DNA of 43,158 nt from an uncultured Alphaproteobacteria bacterium. GTDB lineage: Bacteria > Pseudomonadota > Alphaproteobacteria > RF32 > CAG-239. The notes beneath the pieces are model-generated. The model was not told the origin of the DNA, did no database searches, and saw nothing but the letters and a program-made list of their open reading frames with translations. Below, in pieces: positions 7,588 through 15,365 of the stretch (the first letter of the stretch is position 1; each line of letters starts with the position of its first letter). Position numbers and translations under genes: made by a program. The stretch lies in the NCBI GenBank assembly GCA_944390895.1, contig CALXRQ010000013.1, positions 1-43,158 on the forward strand, in the 5' to 3' direction.

Positions 7588-8460
7588 ATGGAAGAAGTTG
7601 AGAAAAAAGAATGCAACTGCGGGCCGGACTGCAAGTGCGGCTGTCAGGAGGGCAAGCCCTGCACCTGCGGTGACAAAGGATGTAAATGCGGAGACAAGTG
7701 TAGCTGCGGTTGCGGCGGAAAATGCCATTGCAAGAGCGGCGGCGGTTTTTCGCGTTTTCTGGCCGGTCTGCTGATCGGCGCGGGTTTGTGCGCCGCCGGA
7801 TATTTTCCGGGCTATTATTACTATCAGGCCAAAATGAATTCCAACTATGTAACGGTAAAAGGTCTGGCCGAAATGGACGTTAAGGCAGATTTGGCGGTTT
7901 GGGATTTGAAGTTTGTGGTTACCGGCAATGATTTGATGCTGGCGCAGCAGGAAATGGAACAGAAAGGTCAGATGATTCTGACTTTTCTGACCGAGCAGGG
8001 GTTCAGTCCGGACGAAATCAACGCCGGTTCCATCAACACCAATGACTTGTTGGCAAATCCGTATCGCAGCAACGACATTACCGCCTCGCGTTATATTTTG
8101 ACGCAGACGGTTACGGTTCGTTCCGGCAAGGTTGATCTGGTTGAAAAATCTTTAGGCAAAACTGGAACCTTGATTGCCCAAGGCGTTGTTTTTGATAATC
8201 AATACGGTTCGCCGGTTTCGTATGTCTTTACCAAACTGAATGACATCAAGCCGAAGATGCTGGAACAGGCGACCAAGAACGCGGAGGCTTCCGCGCAGGA
8301 ATTTGCCAAGAGTTCCGACAGCAAGGTCGGCAAAATCCGTCGCGCCAATCAGGGCGTGTTCTCCATTTTGCCGGCAGAACAGACCATGAATTCTTCCGAA
8401 ATGACCCAGATTAACAAAAAGGTCAGGGTGGTATCGACGATTGATTACTGGCTCGAGTAA
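7588..8460 (+). CDS. Metallothionein-like cysteine cluster fused to a membrane-anchored SIMPL (DUF541) protein
   Basis: A 290-residue protein in three parts. Residues 9-48 hold 14 cysteines (9, 11, 15, 17, 19, 25, 27, 32, 34, 38, 40, 42, 46, 48) plus His47, mostly as C-x-C pairs separated by Gly, Lys and Asp, which looks like a metallothionein. Residues 54-80 form one membrane span (RFLAGLLIGAGLCAAGYF). Residues 85-290 resemble the SIMPL/DUF541 domain (VTVKGLAEMDVKADLAVWDL near its start), usually periplasmic and of unclear function. With positive residues on the N-side, the cluster would face the cytosol and the SIMPL domain the periplasm. Metal binding is inferred from cysteine spacing only. 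The start follows an AAAGGAG ribosome-binding site, and a strong terminator follows the stop. Co-transcription with ugd is likely. Confidence 0.85.
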   Translation: MEEVEKKECNCGPDCKCGCQEGKPCTCGDKGCKCGDKCSCGCGGKCHCKSGGGFSRFLAGLLIGAGLCAAGYFPGYYYYQAKMNSNYVTVKGLAEMDVKADLAVWDLKFVVTGNDLMLAQQEMEQKGQMILTFLTEQGFSPDEINAGSINTNDLLANPYRSNDITASRYILTQTVTVRSGKVDLVEKSLGKTGTLIAQGVVFDNQYGSPVSYVFTKLNDIKPKMLEQATKNAEASAQEFAKSSDSKVGKIRRANQGVFSILPAEQTMNSSEMTQINKKVRVVSTIDYWLE

Positions 8461-8466
8461 AAAAAA

Positions 8467-8489
8467 GCCCGCTTCGGCGGGCTTTTTTT
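8467..8489 (+). terminator. Intrinsic terminator
   Basis: GCCCGC (8467-8472), loop TTCG and GCGGGC (8477-8482) form a GC-rich stem, extended by flanking A and T residues and followed by a T tract. It ends the ugd-SIMPL transcript. Confidence 0.92.
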
Positions 8490-8493
8490 ATTG

Positions 8494-8521
8494 TTGCAAA
8501 TTAAATTGTTTTTATTACTAT
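8494..8521 (+). promoter_or_regulatory. Candidate sigma-70 promoter for structured RNA 1
   Basis: TTGCAA (8494-8499), 16 bases, then TACTAT (8516-8521), each four of six to consensus. A start near 8528 would coincide with the first hairpin of the RNA at 8530. Confidence 0.5.
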
Positions 8522-8529
8522 GGTCTTGT

Positions 8530-8691
8530 CATTCGGAGACGAATGGCGGTGTCTGAAAAACATCTTAGTTGCAATATCCACTTTAGGTGGAGTGCCTGAC
8601 ATAAGCCGGTTTTCCGGACGAATAAGGGTGACTGCGTAACTACAGTTTTTCAGCTCCACCGCCTTGATGTTTTTTTTCAGGGCGGTTTTGT
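8530..8691 (+). promoter_or_regulatory. Candidate structured leader RNA 1 with switchable terminator
   Basis: Pairings read directly: P0 CATTCG/CGAATG with a GAGA tetraloop (8530-8545). P1 outer GGCGGTG (8545-8551)/CACCGCC (8657-8663). P1 inner CTGAAAAAC (8553-8561)/GTTTTTCAG (8645-8653). P2 TAGTTGC (8566-8572)/GTAACTA (8636-8642). P3 TCCAC/GTGGA (8577-8591). P4 CCGG-TTTT-CCGG (8606-8617), followed by GAATAAGG (8620-8627). The 3' arm of outer P1 (CCGCC, 8659-8663) can instead pair with GGCGG (8681-8685), which is followed by TTTTGTTTT: an intrinsic terminator. P1 and terminator are therefore mutually exclusive, as in a riboswitch or attenuator. A small HTH gene starts 32 bases later. I recognise no known class; it could also be a free small RNA. 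Confidence 0.7.
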
Positions 8692-8722
8692 TTTAGTGTG
8701 AACAAAACGGGAGTTTGAAAAT

Positions 8723-8959
8723 ATGGTAATAGAAATAACGGATAAACTGCAATTTAGCAAAATTCGGAAGCTTATCGGCAAAGAACTGGAGCGTTTGCGG
8801 CGTGAAAAGGAGGTCAGCGTTGAACATCTGGCCCGGCAGACGCGTCTGAAAGTCAAATATGTTCAACGTTTGGAAGCGGGCAAAGGCGTGCCGTTGTTTT
8901 TGCTGCTTCGGCTGCTGAGTTTTTACGAAAAAAAGATTAAAATTGAATTGTTGAAATAA
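8723..8959 (+). CDS. Small helix-turn-helix (Xre/RodZ-like) DNA-binding protein
   Basis: A 78-residue protein. Residues 18-62 form a helix-turn-helix of the Xre/Cro type (GKELERLRREKEVSVEHLA, then TRLKVKYVQRLEAG). Its closest look is the N-terminal HTH of RodZ-like or cytoskeletal HTH proteins, but no membrane segment follows. The start follows GGGAG at nine-base spacing. The gene lies just after structured RNA 1 and its terminator, and has its own terminator at 8968-8991, so the RNA and this gene form a self-contained unit. The protein may regulate its own region or the nearby outer-membrane gene, but no operator is identified. DNA binding is well supported; the target is unknown. Confidence 0.75.
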   Translation: MVIEITDKLQFSKIRKLIGKELERLRREKEVSVEHLARQTRLKVKYVQRLEAGKGVPLFLLLRLLSFYEKKIKIELLK

Positions 8960-8967
8960 AAAAAGCC

Positions 8968-8991
8968 CTTATGAAATTCATAAGTTTTTTT
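8968..8991 (+). terminator. Intrinsic terminator after the HTH gene
   Basis: CTTATGA (8968-8974), loop AAT, TCATAAG (8978-8984), then seven T. The left side, GCCCTTATGAA, matches that of the terminator at 10083-10111, but here the right arm stops short of GGGC. The following 8992-9109 is AT-rich and I see nothing in it. Confidence 0.75.
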
Positions 8992-9109
8992 GTATTAGCT
9001 GTCTCATAAAATGTCAAGGCATCGTTAGGTACCACTCCATATCGTTAAAATGTTAGGTTTGTAGTTGTTTGGGTATCTCCAGTTTGTTGGGGAATATCTA
9101 TTTATTTGC

Positions 9110-9138
9110 TTGATTTAATGTAAAAAGTAAGTTAGTTT
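9110..9138 (+). promoter_or_regulatory. Candidate sigma-70 promoter for structured RNA 2
   Basis: TTGATT (9110-9115), a 17-base spacer, then TAGTTT (9133-9138). A start near 9145 would again place the first hairpin (9148) at the RNA 5' end, as for RNA 1. The hexamers are only moderate matches. Confidence 0.4.
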
Positions 9139-9147
9139 ATTTTTTAG

Positions 9148-9351
9148 GTAATATTCCGTAGAAAAGAATATTACTCAGGGCTTAGAAAACCCTTAATTAC
9201 GTACAGTCGTATGCATACGACTTTAAATAAAATGCCGACTTCGTGTCTTTTTGGACGGATGTCGGTGAATAAGGCTCTGCCAAATAAGCCGAGCCGTCTG
9301 TACGTATACGGTTTTCTAACATCCGCCCGCCTCTTGTGCGGGTTTTGTTTT
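9148..9351 (+). promoter_or_regulatory. Candidate structured leader RNA 2, same architecture as RNA 1
   Basis: Pairings: P0 GTAATATTC/GAATATTAC (9148-9174). P1 outer GGGC (9178-9181)/GCCC (9325-9328). P1 inner TTAGAAAACC (9182-9191)/GGTTTTCTAA (9310-9319), perfect over ten pairs. P2 TACGTACAG (9198-9206)/CTGTACGTA (9298-9306), perfect over nine. P3 TCGTA/TACGA (9207-9220). P4 GCCGAC (9234-9239)/GTCGGT (9261-9266), followed by GAATAAGG (9267-9274) and an extra GGCT/AGCC hairpin. The intrinsic terminator is CCCGC (9326-9330)/GCGGG (9338-9342) plus TTTTGTTTT; its left arm overlaps the outer P1 arm, as in RNA 1. The stems differ in sequence from RNA 1 but keep their order. It lies 26 bases before the outer-membrane barrel gene. 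Confidence 0.7.
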
Positions 9352-9377
9352 AACTATGTAACAAGGATGTTAATCGT

Positions 9378-10058
9378 ATGAGAAAAATATTGTTATTGGC
9401 TTCTGTGGCTGGTTTAATTTCTTTTAACGCGAGTGCTGCTGATTTTAACCAATATGTGTCCGGTAAATTTACTTATGCGGATATGCAAAACGATGCTAAA
9501 GGAACAGCTCGTTCGGGAGCTTGGTCATTAAGTTCAGATTCTAATGTGGATGATGATGTGTATGGTGTTAATCTGGCTTATGGTTTGTCTAAAAAAGTCA
9601 GAGGTGGAAGTTTGAGAGGTGAGGTGGAACTTAATTATCGTTCTGATGCTGAGAAATCATTTACCAGTTTGGATGTAGATCAAGATCCGGTTAATGAAAA
9701 GGCAAAAGTTTCGTCAAATTCAATTATGTTGAATATTTATTATGATATTGATACTGGAACTAAATTTTCACCTTATGTCGGGGCTGGTGTTGGTTATGCC
9801 CGTTTAAAAGCAAAATATGGTATGGTTGATGCAGATGGTGATGGAATTTCCATGGATGAGACTGCTAATAATTTTGCATGGCAGGTTGGCGCTGGTGTTG
9901 GGTATGCTCTGAGCGATAATATGACCATAGATGTCGGCTATCGTTATATTGATTATGGTGATGTGTCTAAGACTATTGGTAATAATATTGCGTCAATAAA
10001 AATGGAAGCAGATGTGACTGCTCATGAGTTTATGCTTGGTGCCAGATATAAATTCTAA
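9378..10058 (+). CDS. Outer-membrane beta-barrel protein (opacity/OmpA-barrel type)
   Basis: A 226-residue protein with a clear signal peptide (MRKILLLASVAGLISFNASA, cleavage before ADFNQ). Alternating-residue strands follow. FSPYVGAGVGYARLKAKYG, FAWQVGAGVGYALSDNMTID and VGYRYIDYG are signatures of eight-stranded opacity-type porins. It ends in FMLGARYKF, with the terminal Phe used for BAM-dependent insertion. Role is probably structural or adhesive; no substrate can be assigned. The ribosome-binding site AAGGATG lies just upstream. Transcripts must pass structured RNA 2 and its terminator, so expression may be controlled by attenuation. Codon use is more AT-rich than in neighbouring genes, which may reflect high expression or different origin. 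Confidence 0.88.
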   Translation: MRKILLLASVAGLISFNASAADFNQYVSGKFTYADMQNDAKGTARSGAWSLSSDSNVDDDVYGVNLAYGLSKKVRGGSLRGEVELNYRSDAEKSFTSLDVDQDPVNEKAKVSSNSIMLNIYYDIDTGTKFSPYVGAGVGYARLKAKYGMVDADGDGISMDETANNFAWQVGAGVGYALSDNMTIDVGYRYIDYGDVSKTIGNNIASIKMEADVTAHEFMLGARYKF

Positions 10059-10082
10059 GCAGGAAAGTTTTCCTTTATAAAA

Positions 10083-10111
10083 AAAGCCCTTATGAATTTC
10101 ATAAGGGCTTT
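10083..10111. terminator. Intrinsic terminator, possibly bidirectional
   Basis: AAAGCCCTTATG (10083-10094) and CATAAGGGCTTT (10100-10111) form a perfect twelve-pair stem with loop AATTT. It lies between the barrel gene and the convergent nagB and has A and T tracts on either side, so it can serve both. Confidence 0.88.
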
Positions 10112-10125
10112 ATATTTGGATGAGG

Positions 10126-10923
10126 CTATTTTCTTATTTTGGCGCCTTCGATTTCTTTGAAATATTTGACGGTGTCAGCTTTGAGTTCGTTGGTTGCGCC
10201 TTCGTCGCAGACGATGAAGCCGTGCCGGTGCATTTGCAGAATGCTGACCGGCCACATATGGTTAATGCTGCCTTCAATGGCATGGTGAATGGCACGGGCT
10301 TTGTCGGCGCCGGCTGCCATAATCATAACCTCTTCGGCGTCCATGATGGTGCCGATGCCGACGGTTAAGGCCGTGCTAGGCACTTGGGAAATGTCATTGT
10401 CAAAAAAGCGGGAGTTGGCTTTAATCGTTTCCTGCGTTAGGGTTTTGACGCGGGTGCGCGAACTCAGCGAAGACCCCGGTTCGTTAAAGGCGATGTGTCC
10501 GTCAGATCCTACGCCGCCCAGAAACAGGTGAATCTTTCCATAGCGTTTGATGGCGTCTTCATAGTCCTGGCATTCTTTGGCGTAGTTTTTGGTCATGCCG
10601 TCCAATATGTGGACGTTGTTTTTTTTGATGTCGATGTGGGAGAAAAAATTGTCCCACATAAAACGATGGTAACTTTGCGGATGCTTGGCATCAAGTCCGA
10701 TATATTCGTCCATATTGAAGGTGACGACATTGGCAAAAGAAACTTTGCCCTTTTTGAACATTTCAATCAGCTCCTTATAAGCGCCGAGCGGCGTGGAACC
10801 GGTCGGCAGGCCGAGGACAAAAGGCCTTTCGGGCGTGGGGCGAAAACGTTTGATGCGGTCGGCAATATAGTTGGCTACCCATTTTGAGCATTCTTCATAA
10901 TTTTTTTTGATGATGACTCTCAT
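10126..10923 (-). CDS. nagB: Glucosamine-6-phosphate deaminase
   Basis: A 265-residue cytosolic enzyme converting glucosamine-6-phosphate to fructose-6-phosphate and ammonia, the last step of amino-sugar catabolism. The phosphate-binding segment [12 protein letters not shown] is present. The catalytic residues fall where the E. coli enzyme has them: Asp72 in NMDEY, and Asp141, His143 and Glu148 in [14 protein letters not shown]. Length is normal. Its ATG overlaps the nagA stop by four bases, so the two genes form a translationally coupled nagA-nagB operon. Nothing unusual is seen. Confidence 0.96.
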   Translation of the reverse strand: MRVIIKKNYEECSKWVANYIADRIKRFRPTPERPFVLGLPTGSTPLGAYKELIEMFKKGKVSFANVVTFNMDEYIGLDAKHPQSYHRFMWDNFFSHIDIKKNNVHILDGMTKNYAKECQDYEDAIKRYGKIHLFLGGVGSDGHIAFNEPGSSLSSRTRVKTLTQETIKANSRFFDNDISQVPSTALTVGIGTIMDAEEVMIMAAGADKARAIHHAIEGSINHMWPVSILQMHRHGFIVCDEGATNELKADTVKYFKEIEGAKIRK

Positions 10924-12095
10924 TGCTTTTCTCCCTTGCAGTATATGTCGCCGTCAATAATTGTATGGCTGATGTCAAAGTTTTCGTTGAATATTACCAA
11001 GTCTGCATCATATCCCGGCACAACACAACCTTTATTTTCCTGTTTCATGATTGCGGCGGGATTGGTAGAGGCCATATGAATGGCCTGCTCAATGTTTAAA
11101 TCCCACGAAATCAGGTTCTTGACGCCGTCAATCATGGTCAGGGCCGAACCGGCGATAACATTGTCTTCCTTGCGGTAAAAGCATTTGTCCAGATAAACTT
11201 CCTCGTTGTTGGCATACAGAACTTCAGCGTTTTGTTTGGTCGGTTTCAGAGAATCGGTAACCAGAACCAGACGGTCAATCGGTTTGTATTGGACAAGCAG
11301 CTTGATTAAGTTTGAATCGACGTGAATGCCGTCGGCAATCAGTTCGCAGGACATTTCGGGATGAATCAGCACGGCGCCGACCGCCCCCGGATCGCGGTGG
11401 TGCATGCGGCTCATGGCATTAAACAGGTGCGTGGTGTGCATAATCCGGGCCTGCATGCCTTCAACCATCTGGTTGTAGTTGGCGTCGGTATGGCCGGCTT
11501 GCAGGACGATGCCTTTGGAAATGCAGTATAACGCAAGTTCACGCATATTTTTGAGTTCGGGTGCCACCGTCATATTGATAATGTGTCCTTTGGCGGCCTT
11601 GTAGAGTTTTTCCATCAGTTTCATGTCAACCGGACTGATGGCGTTCTCAGACTGAACGCCCAGCCGTTTAGGCGAGATGAACGGGCCTTCCAGGTGCATA
11701 CCTAAAATATGGGCGCCTTTTTCTTTTCCCATGGCTTTCAGGATAGCTTTGATGTTTCTTATCATCTCGTCTTCTTTGCCGGCATAAATGGTCGGGATAA
11801 AAGACGTTACGCCGTATTGCGGCAGAATTTCTGACATTTTGAGGATTGATTCTGCCTTGCCGTCATCAGTGCCGTAGCCGCCGATGCCGTGGATGTGCGT
11901 GTCCATGAAGCCCGGCGCGACATAGGCGCCGCCGGCGTTTATAATCTGAACTTTCGGATTGAATTCCTTTTGCAGGAAACGGGCTTCGCTGAAAACGTCG
12001 ACGATTTTGTTTTCCTTAATGTAGACTGCGCAGTTTTTCATTACCGAAAAGCCGGTCAGAACCGTTGCGTTGTGTATGCAGATTGCCTTTTTCAT
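10920..12095 (-). CDS. nagA: N-acetylglucosamine-6-phosphate deacetylase
   Basis: A 391-residue amidohydrolase that removes acetate from GlcNAc-6-phosphate, giving the substrate of NagB. The metal-binding HIH is at residues 67-69 ([12 protein letters not shown]). Other family motifs are [13 protein letters not shown], the histidine in [23 protein letters not shown], and the catalytic aspartate in [22 protein letters not shown] ribosome-binding site precedes the ATG. The gene is divergent from eptA across 145 bp that contain a 17-bp inverted repeat. No GlcNAc transporter or NagC/GntR-type regulator is in the window; the ROK protein at 22577-23461 could be a partner kinase. Confidence 0.95.
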   Translation of the reverse strand: MKKAICIHNATVLTGFSVMKNCAVYIKENKIVDVFSEARFLQKEFNPKVQIINAGGAYVAPGFMDTHIHGIGGYGTDDGKAESILKMSEILPQYGVTSFIPTIYAGKEDEMIRNIKAILKAMGKEKGAHILGMHLEGPFISPKRLGVQSENAISPVDMKLMEKLYKAAKGHIINMTVAPELKNMRELALYCISKGIVLQAGHTDANYNQMVEGMQARIMHTTHLFNAMSRMHHRDPGAVGAVLIHPEMSCELIADGIHVDSNLIKLLVQYKPIDRLVLVTDSLKPTKQNAEVLYANNEEVYLDKCFYRKEDNVIAGSALTMIDGVKNLISWDLNIEQAIHMASTNPAAIMKQENKGCVVPGYDADLVIFNENFDISHTIIDGDIYCKGEKQ

Positions 12096-12189
12096 AACCC
12101 GTTGAATCCTCCGTCCGTATAAATATGGTTACAACATAAAACGAAAAGGTAAAGATAGTGTATAAAATAAAAGTTTTTGTGTCATTAAT

Positions 12190-12206
12190 GATACAATTTT
12201 TGTATC
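12190..12206. promoter_or_regulatory. Inverted repeat in the nagA/eptA intergenic region
   Basis: GATACAA-TTT-TTGTATC is a perfect 7-3-7 palindrome, the only obvious symmetric site between the divergent nagA and eptA genes. It lies 34 bases before the eptA start and could be an operator or part of the eptA leader. The rest of 12096-12240 is AT-rich, with no convincing promoter hexamers. Confidence 0.4.
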
Positions 12207-12240
12207 GTTTGAGGGAGAGTCAATTCAGAGGGAGCATTTT

Positions 12241-13845
12241 ATGCCGTTGGGAACAAAAAAATATTTTTTCGAGTTAAAATCTTATCAGTTCGGTTTTATT
12301 TACTCTCTCATTACGTTGGTTTTGTACAATAAAATTTTTTTGGAAAAGGTCTGGGCCGTTTATCCGAGCGTTTTGTTCGTGAGCCTGATGTTTGCAGTGC
12401 TCCTGCTTCTGATGAACGTCTGCTGCGCGCTTTTGTTCTGGAAATATACGGTTAAGCCGCTGGCCGTGCTGTTTACGCTGGTGAATGCCTTTGTCTTTTA
12501 TTTTATGTATGTTTATCACGCCGCCATTGACAGGGTGATGCTGTTGAACGTGCTGGAAACGGACGTGGGCGAGGCTAAGGCTCTGTTGAGCTGGGGAATG
12601 TTGTGGGTGGTTTTGCTGATGGGGGTTTTGCCTTCTTATCTGATATGCAAAACCAAAATCGTTGATTCCGGCTTTAAGACCGAGGTGCTGAGGAAACTGG
12701 CGGTCACAGCCGGCGCGCTGATTGTTTCGGCCGCGATTATCGGCGCCGGTTACAAAGAAACCGCTCAGTTTTTGCGCAATAACAAACCGGTGAAATATTA
12801 TCTGATTCCGGTCAATTATATCGGCGCAATTGTTTCGGTGACCAAAATCAAGCTGCGCGAGGGGCCGAAAGAGTTGGTCAAAATTGCGGAAGATGCTAAA
12901 CTGACGCCGTATTGGAAAGAAAACGGTAAGAAAAATCTGTTTGTTTTTGTGGTCGGCGAGACAGCGCGGGCGGCCAATTTTTCACTCAACGGTTATGACA
13001 GGCCGACCAATGAACCTCTTACAGAATACGGGGCGGAGCTTTTGAGTTTTGCCGATGTTTCTTCCTGCGGAACCTCTACGGCCATTTCGTTGCCCTGTAT
13101 GTTTTCCAAAGACGGACGGCGCGATTTTGAAAAGTCAACTTCCGAATATACCGAGAATCTGCTCGACGTTGCGCAGAAGGTCGGTTATAAAGTATGGTGG
13201 CGCGGCAACGTTACCGGCTGCAAAGGGCTTTGCACCAGAGTGGAAAACGAAATTTTGTGCAAGCGGGAAACCTGTTATGACGAAATTCTGCTGACGGATT
13301 TTAAAGAGCGCGTCCGCCGGGAGAACAGGGATATGTTTGTGGTCTTGCATCAACTGGGCAGTCACGGTCCGACTTATTACAAGCGCTATCCGAAAACGGC
13401 CGAAAAATTTGTACCGAACTGCGGTACCGAACGTTTGGACAAGTGTTCCAGAGAGGAAATCATGAACGTTTACGACAATACGATTTATTACACCTCGGAA
13501 AATCTGGCGGCGGTGATTGCGGATTTGAAAGCGCTCGGCGATGAGTACAACACCATGATGCTTTATGTGTCCGACCACGGAGAATCTCTGGGTGAAAACA
13601 ATATTTATCTGCATGCCGCGCCTTATGCGATTGCTCCCGACGAGCAAATCAAGGTTCCGTTGGTTTTGTGGTTCTCGGACGAGTTTGCCGAAAAGTTCCG
13701 TCTGGATCGAGAATGTCTGCGGGCGGAAACCGGAAAAGAGTTTTCCCATGACAATATATTTCATTCCTTTCTCGGAATGATGGGAATTAAAAGCAGCGTT
13801 TATAATCAAGACCTTGATATATTCGCAAAATGTCGTAAATTATAA
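12241..13845 (+). CDS. Lipid A phosphoethanolamine transferase, EptA-like
   Basis: A 534-residue inner-membrane enzyme. Five hydrophobic spans occupy about the first 180 residues, and the rest is a periplasmic alkaline-phosphatase-fold domain. Family motifs are VFVVGETARAANFSLNGYDR (metal-binding Glu), SCGTSTAISLPCMF (nucleophile Thr278 or Thr280), LHQLGSHGPTYYKRYP and YVSDHGESLGE. EptA-family enzymes move phosphoethanolamine from phosphatidylethanolamine to lipid A or core sugars, lowering negative charge and giving resistance to cationic peptides. Several cysteines in the soluble domain (CKGLC, CKRETC) match the disulfide-rich EptA/MCR pattern. The ribosome-binding site is GAGGGAG. EptB or OpgE-like specificity cannot be excluded. 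An ArsB/NhaD-type gene follows after 25 bp. Confidence 0.88.
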   Translation: MPLGTKKYFFELKSYQFGFIYSLITLVLYNKIFLEKVWAVYPSVLFVSLMFAVLLLLMNVCCALLFWKYTVKPLAVLFTLVNAFVFYFMYVYHAAIDRVMLLNVLETDVGEAKALLSWGMLWVVLLMGVLPSYLICKTKIVDSGFKTEVLRKLAVTAGALIVSAAIIGAGYKETAQFLRNNKPVKYYLIPVNYIGAIVSVTKIKLREGPKELVKIAEDAKLTPYWKENGKKNLFVFVVGETARAANFSLNGYDRPTNEPLTEYGAELLSFADVSSCGTSTAISLPCMFSKDGRRDFEKSTSEYTENLLDVAQKVGYKVWWRGNVTGCKGLCTRVENEILCKRETCYDEILLTDFKERVRRENRDMFVVLHQLGSHGPTYYKRYPKTAEKFVPNCGTERLDKCSREEIMNVYDNTIYYTSENLAAVIADLKALGDEYNTMMLYVSDHGESLGENNIYLHAAPYAIAPDEQIKVPLVLWFSDEFAEKFRLDRECLRAETGKEFSHDNIFHSFLGMMGIKSSVYNQDLDIFAKCRKL

Positions 13846-13870
13846 AAAAACAAAATAGGGATTTTAAATT

Positions 13871-15205
13871 ATGGAGGAAAGTGCAAGAACTGTTTTGGGG
13901 ATGAGTCCGCAGCTGGCGGCAATCCTGATTATGCTAATCAGCTATCTGATTATTTTTACCGAAAAGGTCAACCGGGCAATCGTGGCGCTGCTGGGTGCGG
14001 CGGCAATGATCGTTTCCGGCATTCTGACGCAGAAAATGGCTTTGGCCGGTATTGATTTTAACACTTTGGCATTGCTTATCGGCATGATGATTATCGTCGG
14101 TATCTGCGAAAGATCCGGCATGTTTCAGTTCGTGGCGATATGGGCTGCCAAAAAGGTTGATGCCAATCCGCGCGGACTGCTGGCGGTTTTGGCAATTGTA
14201 ACGGCCGTCTTTTCGGCTTTTCTGGACAATGTGACGACGGTTTTGCTGATTGCGCCGGTTACGTTTCAGATTACGCGCAAGCTGAAAGTTAATCCGTATC
14301 CGTATCTGGTCTTGGAAATTTTTGCTTCCAATATCGGCGGCACGGCAACGCTTATCGGTGATCCTCCGAACATTTTAATCGGTTCTTCTCTGGATTTGAC
14401 GTTTATGGATTTTGTGAAAGTCCTGACGCCGATCGTGCTGGTGGTTATGCTGGTGCTGATTGCCCTGTTTGACCTGATCTGGGGTCGACGGATGATTACG
14501 ACTGATGATGAGAAGGCGCTGGTTTTGAGCATGAACGAAAAAGACGCGATTATTGACCGCGGCCTGTTGTATAAATCTTTGTTTGTTCTGGCTTTGGTTA
14601 TCGGCGGTTTCATTTTTGCCAAACAGCTTTATCTGGATAACGGCACCATCGCTTTGACCGGAGCGGCGCTTTTGCTGCTGCTTTATACGCTGGAAGCCAA
14701 AGGCGACGAAAAAGACGACCGGGTGCGGGAGATTTTCAGTGTTGTGGACTGGACAACCATCTTTTTCTTCACCGGTTTGTTCGTTATTGTATTCGGGCTG
14801 GAAGAAACCGGCATTCTGTCTTATCTGGGGCAGAAGTTTATTGATTTTACCGGAGGCAGCGTCAATAAACTGGTCTTTCTTATTTTGTGGTCGTCTGCCA
14901 TCCTTTCCAGCGTGGTGGACAATATTCCGTTTGTGGCGACGATGATTCCGATGTTGAAGTCGATTGAGGCTGATATCGGCGGCCGGGAAGCCATGATGCC
15001 GGTATGGTGGGCGTTATCCTTAGGCGCCTGTTTCGGCGGCAACGGCACGCTGATCGGCGCGTCTGCCAATGTTGTGGTTGCGGGTATGGCCAGCAAGGAA
15101 GGTCATCCGATTAATTTTATCGGTTTTCTGCTGTGGTCAATTCCGACCATGCTGCTCAGCGTCGGTATTGCAACCTTGTTTATGTATATTGAGTTTTTAA
15201 GATAA
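13871..15205 (+). CDS. ArsB/NhaD-type ion transporter (CitMHS superfamily)
   Basis: A 444-residue polytopic protein with about 11 membrane segments. Two pseudo-symmetric halves each carry a characteristic motif: FLDNVTTVLLIAPVTFQI and ASNIGGTATLIGDPPNILIG in the first, VVDNIPFVATMIPML and GGNGTLIGASANVVVAG in the second. These are typical of the ion transporter superfamily containing ArsB arsenite transporters, NhaD Na+/H+ antiporters and YbiR/CitMHS permeases. Substrate cannot be decided from sequence; no arsR or arsA is adjacent. It starts 25 bp after eptA with a TATGGAGG-like context and probably shares its transcript. A terminator follows at 15227-15259. Confidence 0.82.
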   Translation: MEESARTVLGMSPQLAAILIMLISYLIIFTEKVNRAIVALLGAAAMIVSGILTQKMALAGIDFNTLALLIGMMIIVGICERSGMFQFVAIWAAKKVDANPRGLLAVLAIVTAVFSAFLDNVTTVLLIAPVTFQITRKLKVNPYPYLVLEIFASNIGGTATLIGDPPNILIGSSLDLTFMDFVKVLTPIVLVVMLVLIALFDLIWGRRMITTDDEKALVLSMNEKDAIIDRGLLYKSLFVLALVIGGFIFAKQLYLDNGTIALTGAALLLLLYTLEAKGDEKDDRVREIFSVVDWTTIFFFTGLFVIVFGLEETGILSYLGQKFIDFTGGSVNKLVFLILWSSAILSSVVDNIPFVATMIPMLKSIEADIGGREAMMPVWWALSLGACFGGNGTLIGASANVVVAGMASKEGHPINFIGFLLWSIPTMLLSVGIATLFMYIEFLR

Positions 15206-15226
15206 AAACTCCGCCAGAAAAACGCA

Positions 15227-15259
15227 AACGGTCCGGCATTATCCGTCGGGCCGTTTTTT
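15227..15259 (+). terminator. Intrinsic terminator
   Basis: AACGGTCC (15227-15234) pairs with GGGCCGTT (15248-15255; one G-U pair), followed by a run of T. It lies 21 bp after the transporter stop. Confidence 0.75.
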
Positions 15260-15365
15260 GCGGCCGTTGTCGGCAAATTTGCTTTGGTTAAGTTGCAGGC
15301 TTTCGTTGACTTGGAGGAATATTAATTTTATAACATCCTTAACTATTGACTACGGGAATAATGAA

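Noticed and set aside
8530..8691. 6S RNA or SRP RNA
   Set aside because: 6S RNA is one long hairpin with a central bubble; here a multi-branched structure with two inner hairpins is seen. The SRP loop motif AGGTCCGGAAGGAAGCAG is absent.
15206..15365. Manganese (yybP-ykoY) riboswitch before terC
   Set aside because: Some TerC/Alx genes have one, but the gap holds only an intrinsic terminator and no match to the conserved loops.
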